6,410 nucleotides of DNA from Chloroflexota bacterium. Lineage in GTDB: Bacteria; Chloroflexota; Limnocylindria; Limnocylindrales; CSP1-4. Each line of letters opens with the position of its first letter. Positions within the stretch are counted from its first letter, which is position 1. The stretch spans positions 1 through 6,410 of the forward strand of contig PMIQ01000180.1 in the NCBI GenBank assembly GCA_003157175.1, read 5' to 3'. Position numbers and translations under genes: made by a program. Below, one piece after another: positions 1-5,489 of the stretch. The notes under the pieces were generated by a model. That model made no database searches. It was given only the letters and a program-made list of their open reading frames with translations, and was not told where the DNA came from.

Positions 1-381
1 CGCCTGCCGTTCGGCCACCACGCCGCGAACCATCCGGTCAAGGACCTCGAAACCGGGCTGGTCCAGGTCACGGCGCAAAACCACGAGGTCACCGTAATAG
101 GCGAGACGTTGCCGCGGGCGAGCGGCTTCGTTGTCAGCCAGATCGACCTCAACGATGGATCGGTCGAGGGGCTGCGCCACCGCACCCTACCGATCGAGAC
201 GGTCCAGTACCACCCGGAGGGCGGCCCGGGCCCGCTCGACGCGCTGGCGGTCTTCGACCGGTTCGTCTCGGCGGCCCGCGCCCGACACGGCGGCGCCGCA
301 CCCGAACCCACGGTCGGCAAGGTCGAGCCGGTCCACCTCGAGGCGGCCGAGATGGCGAAGCGGCTGACGGGGTTGGGCTGA
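1..381 (+). CDS. carA: Carbamoyl-phosphate synthase small (glutaminase) subunit, C-terminal part
   Basis: This is the 3' end of carA, open from the first base of the window in frame 1 and ending at TGA 379-381 (126 residues visible). The protein hydrolyses glutamine and passes ammonia to the large subunit CarB, which makes carbamoyl phosphate for arginine and pyrimidine synthesis in the cytoplasm. The visible part is the end of the class I glutamine amidotransferase domain: GHHAANHPVKD, then TAQNHEV, LNDGSVEGLRHR, and YHPEGGPGPLDA. The catalytic His and Glu are in YHPE (codons 211-213 and 217-219); the nucleophile Cys lies upstream of the window. Most CarA proteins have Gly-Gly where this one has Ala-Ala in GHHAANH, and Ala after the catalytic Glu where this one has Gly. 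About 30 residues follow the core fold as a variable tail. No carB follows, although carB often does. The family call is secure; the N-terminal half is unseen. Confidence 0.95.
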   Translation, partial: RLPFGHHAANHPVKDLETGLVQVTAQNHEVTVIGETLPRASGFVVSQIDLNDGSVEGLRHRTLPIETVQYHPEGGPGPLDALAVFDRFVSAARARHGGAAPEPTVGKVEPVHLEAAEMAKRLTGLG

Positions 382-565
382 GGCGCAGCGGCCGCCTCGG
401 TGGAGGCTGATCGCAACCTCGTCACGGTGGCGTCATTGGTCGGGCTAGAACGTCGCCCACCGGTCCTTGGGTGAGTGGCGGGTTCTTCGGGTGCCAACGG
501 CTTCGATGTCGCTCTCTCCTCGGGGACTCTGGCGACTCTCGTCCCTAGGGGGCCATCGCAGACGC

Positions 566-597
566 TCGAAGGCCCCGGCTCACGCCGGGGCCTTCGA
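566..597. terminator. Strong hairpin, probable transcription terminator after carA
   Basis: A perfect inverted repeat has a 14-bp stem (left arm 566-579, right arm 584-597) and a four-base loop TCAC. The core is AAGGCCCCGGC / GCCGGGGCCTT, the typical form of terminators in GC-rich bacteria. There is no U tract on the + strand after the stem, so this would be the hairpin-only kind, and the symmetry allows action in either direction. It lies 185 bases after the carA stop and before the next gene, so it should insulate the two units. Confidence 0.75.
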
Positions 598-640
598 CTA
601 CGTGGCGCGGGCGCCGGGCCGGCGGCCGCTTCTCGAGCGG

Positions 641-649
641 TGCTATGGT
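641..649 (+). promoter_or_regulatory. Candidate extended -10 element for the epimerase gene
   Basis: TGCTATGGT matches the extended -10 form TGnTAnnnT and lies between the terminator hairpin and the start at 757, leaving a leader of about 100 bases. No convincing -35 hexamer sits 16-18 bases upstream, where the sequence is all G and C. The same TGCTA core occurs in the stronger candidate before the acyltransferase gene. This is suggestive only. Confidence 0.3.
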
Positions 650-756
650 GCGATCGCCAAAGAGGGACCGGCGTTCGGTCCGACGGAGCCGGTCGGGCCG
701 TCGCGAGACGATCCGCCGCGCGCGGCGGCGTAACCGGAACAGGGGTTCGTTATCAG

Positions 757-3009
757 ATGTTCAGGTATCCGTCGCAACGGTTTCGGGGCCACCGCCCGGG
801 ACGGGGGAGTCGGTGGCGGTTCGGGATGCGCGGTCGCGCCACATCAGTGCTCCTTCTCGCGGGCCTGGTCGTGCTGCTGTCGGCGGGACCCGTCGAGCCT
901 CGGAATCCGGCCGGAACCGGTCCGACGGCGGCGCCGGCCGCCCATACGCTCCCGCCCGGCTCCACTTACCACGCGCTGGCGCCCGTCCGGATCCTCGATT
1001 CTGCGACCGGCGCAGGCGGAGCAGCGCCTCTGGCTTCCGAGACGCCCGAGTCGTTCCAGGTTGCCGGAGCCTTCGGAATTCCCGCCGGGGCGACGGCCGT
1101 TGCAGGCACTCTTTCCATCACGGGCGCCACACAGGCAGGGTATGTGTCCTTGACGGCGGTGGCGACTTCGTCGACGGCGGTGGCAACGTCGACGATCAGC
1201 TTTCTTGCCGATAGCCCCCGATCGGCAGGAGTCACCGCGACGCTCGGCGATGACGGCAGACTCTGGGCCTTGTATGTGGCCGAAGGCGCTGGCCAGACGG
1301 CTAAGGTGGCGTTCGACCTCGATGGCTACTACGCCCCAGACTTCACCGGCGCGACCTACCATCCGGTCGGGCCTGTCCGCGTCTTCGACTCCAGAACGGC
1401 CGTGGGCGGTGCGGCGCCGCTCGCGTCGGGCATCCCGGAGTCCTTTCAGTTCGCGGGAGAGTTCGGCGTCCCGGTCGGTGCTACGGCGGTCACCGGCACG
1501 CTTGCCATCGTCAGCCCGTCGCGCCCCGGTCGCGTCGCGCTGACGCCGGAATCGACCCCCGTCGCATCACTCGCCACCTCCACTCTCAGCCTCGCCACCA
1601 CTGACACCGTGGCGACCGGCGTCACCGCCACGCTCGGCTCGCACGGCCGGTTGTGGGCCATCTACGAAACCGGCGGCTCAGGTGACACGGCCCAGCTGGC
1701 GTTCGACCTCACCGGCTACTTCACCCCGGACATGACGGGCTCGACTTTCCACCGGCTCGGACCGTTGCGGCTGATCGATTCCCGCTCGGGCGTCGGAGGA
1801 TCGGCGCCGCTCTCGTCTGAGGTGCCCCGATCCTTCAAGATCGCCGGCCTGTACGGCATGCCGGCCGGAACGACGGCGGTCGCGGGGACGCTGGCCATCG
1901 CCAATGCGACGAGTTCGGGCTACGTCTCCCTGACGTCCGCTCTCGCCACGCCGGCGGCCTCCTCCACTTCATCGCTCTTCTTCTCGGCGACGGGTGAGAC
2001 AGAAACGACCGTCACCGCTCCGTTGGGTGCGGGCGGCAGCCTCTGGGCCATGCTGGAGACCGGTCGACCAGGGGATAGCGCCGATGTCATCTTCGACCTC
2101 AGTGGATACTTCGGCACCGACGCCGCCGGCCTCAACTCGGTGCCGGGCTACTTCCAGGCGCAAGGGCCGTTCACCGCCTCCCCCAAAGACTCGAATGGCG
2201 TCGTGATGGTCAAGTACGCGTCGCCAATCGGCCTCCAATACAACACGGTCACAATCGAACACTGTGCGATGTGGTACTTCGACCGCTGGCGTTCGGGCCA
2301 GGACACGCCGACCCAGACCAACGCCGATCGGGCGGGCTTCTTCGCGCAGATCGATTGGCTCGTCTCCCATCAGCAACCCGACGGGCGGTGGTTGTATACG
2401 TTCCACATAGGAACCATGCCAGTGCCATGGTGGTCCGCGATGGCGGAGGGCCAGGGCATCAGCGTCATGCTGCGGGCGTTTTCGGTCACCGGCGACAGCA
2501 CCTACCTCGTCGTCCTGGACCGCGCTCGTTCCACCTTCGACCGCCCCATCGCGGATCTGGGCGTGACCAGCGCCCTCACCGTTTCGGGCCGGCAACTGAC
2601 TGTTTACGAGGAGTACCTGCCCGGCTACCGGGACAACGTTCTGAACGGCTGGCTGTACTCACTCGTTGGGTTATACGAGTGCGCGATCTACCTGGGCGAC
2701 CCGGTCTGCCTCTACGATCTGACGGCAGCCGACCGCGGCCTGGCCGCCGTCCAGGCGCTTCTCCCGTATTACGACACGGGTTCCTGGTCGCGCTATAACC
2801 TCACCACGTTGGTTGGCGTCGATTTCGGGCCCAACGCGTCTGAGGCATATCACAAAGGGCACATCGCGCAGCTGCGCTTCATGTACTCGATCACTGGCAA
2901 TCCGGTAATGGAGGAGTACGCCGACAGGTTCCAGACGTACCTCGACAACGTCATCAAGAACGGTTCGCCCTCGCCCGCCTCGTCCGTCTCACCCGGCGCG
3001 AGCAGGTAG
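757..3009 (+). CDS. Secreted D-glucuronyl C5-epimerase-family protein with three N-terminal repeats
   Basis: This 750-residue exported protein probably converts D-glucuronate to L-iduronate within a polysaccharide outside the membrane. Residues 24-46 are a basic segment (MRGRATS) plus a hydrophobic stretch (VLLLAGLVVLLSAG), a Sec-type signal peptide with no lipobox Cys. Residues 69-198, 199-328 and 329-458 are tandem 130-residue repeats. Residues 459-740 match the glucuronyl C5-epimerase C-terminal domain: WWSAMAEGQGIS (558-569), YEEY (617-620), NGWLYSLVGLYE, YDTGSWSRY (672-680) and YHKGHIAQL (698-706). Glu619, Tyr680 and Tyr698 have the same spacing as the catalytic Glu499, Tyr560 and Tyr578 that I recall for human GLCE. 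The tail is rich in Ser and Pro, with no sortase motif or membrane anchor. ATG 757 has AGGGG 11 bases upstream; ATG 826 would also leave a full signal peptide but lacks a well-placed ribosome site. Family and export are well supported; the substrate polymer is not known. Confidence 0.88.
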   Translation: MFRYPSQRFRGHRPGRGSRWRFGMRGRATSVLLLAGLVVLLSAGPVEPRNPAGTGPTAAPAAHTLPPGSTYHALAPVRILDSATGAGGAAPLASETPESFQVAGAFGIPAGATAVAGTLSITGATQAGYVSLTAVATSSTAVATSTISFLADSPRSAGVTATLGDDGRLWALYVAEGAGQTAKVAFDLDGYYAPDFTGATYHPVGPVRVFDSRTAVGGAAPLASGIPESFQFAGEFGVPVGATAVTGTLAIVSPSRPGRVALTPESTPVASLATSTLSLATTDTVATGVTATLGSHGRLWAIYETGGSGDTAQLAFDLTGYFTPDMTGSTFHRLGPLRLIDSRSGVGGSAPLSSEVPRSFKIAGLYGMPAGTTAVAGTLAIANATSSGYVSLTSALATPAASSTSSLFFSATGETETTVTAPLGAGGSLWAMLETGRPGDSADVIFDLSGYFGTDAAGLNSVPGYFQAQGPFTASPKDSNGVVMVKYASPIGLQYNTVTIEHCAMWYFDRWRSGQDTPTQTNADRAGFFAQIDWLVSHQQPDGRWLYTFHIGTMPVPWWSAMAEGQGISVMLRAFSVTGDSTYLVVLDRARSTFDRPIADLGVTSALTVSGRQLTVYEEYLPGYRDNVLNGWLYSLVGLYECAIYLGDPVCLYDLTAADRGLAAVQALLPYYDTGSWSRYNLTTLVGVDFGPNASEAYHKGHIAQLRFMYSITGNPVMEEYADRFQTYLDNVIKNGSPSPASSVSPGASR
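961..2130 (+). repeat. Three tandem 390-bp (130-residue) coding repeats
   Basis: Units run 961-1350, 1351-1740 and 1741-2130, each exactly 390 bases. Shared landmarks in each unit are: an opening TYH or TFH; a P-(V/L)-R-x-x-DS motif; a GG-(A/S)-APL-(A/S)-S stretch; F-(Q/K)-x-AG; G-(A/T)-TAV-(A/T)-GTL; a T-A-x-LG-x-x-G-x-LWA stretch; and an ending F-DL-x-GY-(F/Y). The DNA of the units has diverged clearly, so this is an old duplication kept by selection. The pattern resembles the VRVLDTR...GYF repeats common in surface proteins of Actinobacteria and Chloroflexota, likely beta-sandwich modules for wall or sugar binding. The function is inferred. Confidence 0.9.
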
Positions 3010-3187
3010 CCCGCGATTCAATCGACGAGGTCGCCTCCGGGCTCCGCATGGAGACGAATCGCCGGGACTTCAGGGATGGGCAGCTCTCCGCCGCGGGCCG
3101 GCTTCACCACCCCGTGGCGCTAAGACTCCCCAGTGTCAGATGCACGTTCGGCAACTGGGTGCGCCCGGACGATTCGGCCGCCGCGCG

Positions 3188-3216
3188 TTGACCGGTTCCC
3201 ACTCGCGTGCTAGGTT
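3188..3216 (+). promoter_or_regulatory. Candidate promoter for the acyltransferase-deacetylase pair
   Basis: TTGACC (3188-3193) is followed by a 17-base spacer and TAGGTT (3211-3216). The -10 is preceded by TGC, which makes an extended -10 (TGCTAGGTT). Spacing and both hexamers suit a housekeeping sigma factor of a high-GC organism. Transcription would start near 3223, giving a leader of about 40 bases with the ribosome binding site at its end. This suggests that the two downstream genes form a transcription unit separate from the epimerase gene. Confidence 0.5.
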
Positions 3217-3246
3217 GGCGCCGCCGGTCCCGCGCTCATCGAGTTG

Positions 3247-3251
3247 AGGAG
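3247..3251 (+). promoter_or_regulatory. Ribosome binding site deciding the start at 3262
   Basis: AGGAG, within GAGGAGAG, ends 10 bases before ATG 3262. The in-frame TTG at 3244 overlaps this motif and has no such site of its own, so the ATG is the start. Confidence 0.75.
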
Positions 3252-3261
3252 AGTCTGCTAC

Positions 3262-4326
3262 ATGGCCACCGTTACCGCTGACACTTCGACTATCGATCCG
3301 TCCGCGCGCATCGACTCGTCGGCCCGTATTGTGTGCCGGGATTTGTGCATTGAAGAAGGCGTTCGCATCGGTGCCAATGTCAAGTTGCTTGGTACGCGCA
3401 TTCATTTGCGCGAGGGCGCGCAGATTCGCGACGGCGCGGAGGTAACGGCAATAGAAGAATTGACGCTGGGCCCGAGAAGCGTACTGGGGCTGGGATTCCG
3501 CGGTTCTGCGCGCGCACTGCGAATCGGCGGGGCGTTCTGGTCGACGAATCGCGTGCTCGTCGGAGGTGGCGGGTGGCAGGGGCCCGACTCGATCTTGACG
3601 GTTGGCGAGGGCACATCGTTCTTCGACGGCTCGTTTGTGAACGTCTCCGAGCACGTCACTATCGGCGATGGCTGCGCGCTGTCTGCCGACACCACCGTGC
3701 TGACTCATGGCTGCTGGCAGCCGGTCCTCGACGGTTTCCCGTACCTCTTCGCGCCAGTCGTCATGGAGTCGGACGTCGTGATCTTCGTGAAGTCGGTGGT
3801 GTTGCCGGGAGTGACGCTCCGCCGCGGCACCACCGTGGCTGCGGGCTCGGTAGTCACCAAGAGCTCTCCGCCGAATAGTCTCATCGGCGGTGTTCCCGCG
3901 CGCGTGATACGCGAAGACAATCGACGGCCGATGGACGAGGAGTCGCGTCTCGAACTGGTGCGGAAGGTCGTCGAGCGCTGGATCGAGACGCTGGATTGGA
4001 AGGGAGTGCAGGTGGTCGACGCGTCGGGATCAAACGACGAATGGGTGGTGGCATGGCAGAGGAGCGTCGAACGGCTACGGCTGCATTCCGTGACCGGACG
4101 ACCCGTGCTGACTGTCACGGCTGCAGCAGGTGAAGTCGACCGGATGGACCTTGGTGCGATGAAGTGCGAAGGGCCAGGGAGTGAAATCTCCGAAGACCTG
4201 CGGGACTGGCTGCGGCGCAACGGGATCAAAATCCTCTCAGCCGACCGGCCGTACAGGCCGTTGCGGCCGGCGATGCTGGCGGAGCTGACGGAACTGGATC
4301 GGCAGACGGGAGTGAAGAATCCGTGA
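3262..4326 (+). CDS. Hexapeptide-repeat (left-handed beta-helix) acyltransferase with extra C-terminal domain
   Basis: This 354-residue cytoplasmic protein has no signal peptide. Residues 8 to about 217 form a left-handed beta-helix of the WbbJ/COG0110 sugar O- or N-acyltransferase type. Hexapeptide turns run from IDPSARIDSSARI onward. LTHGCW (147-152) supplies the likely catalytic His149. The family signature LPGVTLRRGTTVAAGSVV (181-198) follows, with IGGVPARVI (208-216) closing the helix. Such enzymes move an acetyl or other acyl group from CoA or a carrier to a sugar. Residues 221-354 form an added region of mixed helix and strand that I cannot assign. The stop TGA overlaps the next gene's ATG (TGATG), so the two are probably co-translated. 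Several early stretches use AT-ending codons (for example 3349-3390), unlike carA, which hints at transfer. The acyl group and acceptor are unknown. Confidence 0.85.
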   Translation: MATVTADTSTIDPSARIDSSARIVCRDLCIEEGVRIGANVKLLGTRIHLREGAQIRDGAEVTAIEELTLGPRSVLGLGFRGSARALRIGGAFWSTNRVLVGGGGWQGPDSILTVGEGTSFFDGSFVNVSEHVTIGDGCALSADTTVLTHGCWQPVLDGFPYLFAPVVMESDVVIFVKSVVLPGVTLRRGTTVAAGSVVTKSSPPNSLIGGVPARVIREDNRRPMDEESRLELVRKVVERWIETLDWKGVQVVDASGSNDEWVVAWQRSVERLRLHSVTGRPVLTVTAAAGEVDRMDLGAMKCEGPGSEISEDLRDWLRRNGIKILSADRPYRPLRPAMLAELTELDRQTGVKNP

Positions 4327-4973
4327 TGGGCCAGTGCGACTTCACCATGCGCCACTACCGCGAGATCCTCGAGTCGGCGCTTGAGATGGGATATCAATTC
4401 TCCACGTTTGCGGACCACGAATCAGTGACCGCGCCTCGCCAGTTTCTAATGCGCCATGACATCGATCTGTCGATCGACAACTGTCTCGCTTTCGCGCGCG
4501 TGGAGCACGAACTCGGAATCGCCAGCACCTATTTCGTGCGCGTCCATGCCCGGTTGTATAACCCGTTTGAGTTTCACACCTATCGTAAATTGCGGGAATT
4601 CGAGCGTCTCGGTCACGAGTTGGCGTTGCACTACGAGGCAGGATACGCGGCGGCCGTCGGCGAAGATGAAGCGCAGATGGTCAGGCGGGAGAAGACGATC
4701 CTGGAGGCGATTCTGGATCACCCCGTCGTGTCCGCCGCGGCCCATCTTCCCGGCAAGAGCGGGAAGCTGATCACCGAGGCGAACGCGACGTCATTCGGAC
4801 TGCGCTATGAAGCCTACACCGCCCGCTTCATGGAGGGGTTCAAGTACCTCTCCGACTCCAACGGCCGCTGGCGCGAGGGGTGCGTGTGCGGTCATCTTGG
4901 AAAGCACGAACGCCTCTGTGTCCTCACGCACGGGTGGTGGTGGTTCGACATCAGTCCCGTCGAGAATTACTAG
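4326..4973 (+). CDS. Polysaccharide deacetylase-like (NodB/CE4-type) protein
   Basis: This 215-residue cytoplasmic protein resembles the divergent NodB-type deacetylases found in surface-polysaccharide loci (WbmS-like). Visible motifs are RHDIDLSID (43-51), which supplies the catalytic and metal-binding Asp residues; STYFVRVHARLYN; RLGHELALHYEAGY (95-108, His102 a likely metal ligand); and LTHGWWWF (200-207), which corresponds to the C-terminal His loop. The classic H-(S/T)-x-x-H metal motif is absent: HYEAG stands in its place, as I recall for this subfamily. It would remove an N-acetyl or other acyl group from an amino sugar. The start overlaps the acyltransferase stop; a GTG at 4323 is an alternative with GGGAG 10 bases upstream. 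No signal peptide is seen, so the substrate is probably a nucleotide- or lipid-linked sugar. Deacetylase activity is likely but not certain. Confidence 0.75.
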   Translation: MGQCDFTMRHYREILESALEMGYQFSTFADHESVTAPRQFLMRHDIDLSIDNCLAFARVEHELGIASTYFVRVHARLYNPFEFHTYRKLREFERLGHELALHYEAGYAAAVGEDEAQMVRREKTILEAILDHPVVSAAAHLPGKSGKLITEANATSFGLRYEAYTARFMEGFKYLSDSNGRWREGCVCGHLGKHERLCVLTHGWWWFDISPVENY

Positions 4974-5095
4974 CGCCGCGAGCGGTAGGTGACGCCCCGG
5001 CTGGTGGCCTTGACCGGAGTCGACGCACAGCCCACCACGAATGCTCCTTCTTCTCAGGCGAAGGCTTCACCGAGACTCGCTAGTCGTTGGAGGTT

Positions 5096-5124
5096 TGAAC
5101 CGCCCTGGGTTTGATGGAGGCTCC
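5096..5124 (+). repeat. Left terminal inverted repeat of the IS3-family element
   Basis: It begins TGAACCGCCCTGGG and pairs with the complement of 6382-6410. The first 14 bases match perfectly, and TGGAG and CTCC blocks match further in; 24 of 29 positions agree. Confidence 0.95.
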
Positions 5125-5137
5125 ACTTCTTGGAGGA
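5121..5137 (+). promoter_or_regulatory. Ribosome binding site of orfA inside a small hairpin
   Basis: GGAGGA (5132-5137) lies 10 bases before ATG 5148. TGGAG (5131-5135) can pair with CTCCA (5121-5125) across a five-base loop, which would hide part of the site. The same CTCCA could instead pair with TGGAG at 5115-5119, but that leaves a one-base loop and cannot form as a simple hairpin. The stem is short, so its effect is uncertain. Confidence 0.4.
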
Positions 5138-5147
5138 AGATGGAGTC

Positions 5148-5489
5148 ATGCCAGACAACGCCAGCAGCCACAACCCCTCGCCTCGTTATCCAGCTGAGCT
5201 GAAAGAGCGGGCCGTCCGGATGGTCTTCGAGACCATCGAGCAGACCGGCGAACGCACCGGAGCCGTCGCCCGGGTGGCCCGCTCGCTCGGCATCGGAGTC
5301 GAGTCCCTGCGCAAGTGGGTTCACCAGGCCGAGATCGATCGCGGCAACCGGGCCGGCCTCACGACCGAGGAGCGTCGCCGCATCGTCGAGCTCGAGCGCG
5401 AGAACCGCGAGCTCCGGCGGGCCAACGAGATCCTCAAGAGCGCAGCCATTTTCTTCGGGGCGGAGCTCGACCGCCGCTCGACGAAATGA
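5148..5489 (+). CDS. IS3-family transposase OrfA (helix-turn-helix subunit)
   Basis: This 113-residue DNA-binding part of the transposase recognises the element's ends. Residues 14-65 (from YPAELKERAVRMV through the SLGIGVESLRKWV segment) form the helix-turn-helix. Residues 80-98 (LERENRELRRANEIL) form a leucine-zipper-like coiled coil for pairing with itself and with the OrfAB fusion. The protein ends with the SAAIFFGAELDR stretch typical of this subgroup. The ATG at 5148 was chosen because GGAGGA precedes it; a TTG at 5130 in the same frame overlaps that site. The stop TGA 5487-5489 overlaps the orfB start as ATGA, with orfB in the -1 frame. IS3-family elements usually make an OrfAB fusion by -1 frameshifting; the only runny site here is TTTCTTC at 5450-5456, which is not a standard slippery heptamer. 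Confidence 0.92.
   Translation: MPDNASSHNPSPRYPAELKERAVRMVFETIEQTGERTGAVARVARSLGIGVESLRKWVHQAEIDRGNRAGLTTEERRRIVELERENRELRRANEILKSAAIFFGAELDRRSTK

Larger units (their letters stand above)
382..756. other. Non-coding spacer between carA and the epimerase gene
   Basis: This 375-base spacer separates a housekeeping gene from the polysaccharide region. It holds a strong hairpin at 566-597 and a candidate extended -10 element at 641-649, each listed separately. The reading frame of the downstream gene stays open back to 475. The peptide this would add is rich in Gly, Ala and Arg, resembles no domain and would run through the hairpin, so I treat it as untranslated. I see no tRNA, rRNA or other recognisable RNA gene here. 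Confidence 0.7.

Noticed and set aside
475..756. In-frame N-terminal extension of the epimerase gene back to an upstream ATG at 475
   Set aside because: It would translate through the terminator hairpin and the candidate promoter, has no domain-like character, and would place the signal peptide about 120 residues into the protein.
844..1362. Long antisense open frame across the first repeat of the epimerase gene
   Set aside because: It is a GC-driven shadow of the + strand gene, rich in Arg and Gly, with no recognisable domain.
3129..3159. Inverted repeat CCCAGT / ACTGGG with a 19-base loop as a terminator after the epimerase gene
   Set aside because: The stem is only 6 bp, the loop is long and there is no U tract; it could occur by chance.
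3136..3708. Antisense open frame of 190 codons starting inside the acyltransferase gene
   Set aside because: It has no domain resemblance and covers both the real gene and its promoter, so a shadow is the simpler explanation.
3705..4418. Antisense open frame of 237 codons over the acyltransferase gene
   Set aside because: The product is a Ser/Arg/Thr-rich shadow with no domain, opposite a clearly real gene.
5010..5040. TTGACC at 5010 as a second promoter just before the insertion sequence
   Set aside because: No -10-like hexamer lies 16-18 bases downstream; the sequence there is CCCACCACGA.
4974..5095. Remnant of a gene interrupted by the insertion sequence
   Set aside because: This 122-base stretch shows no recognisable coding motif in any frame, so an interrupted gene cannot be supported from the left side alone.
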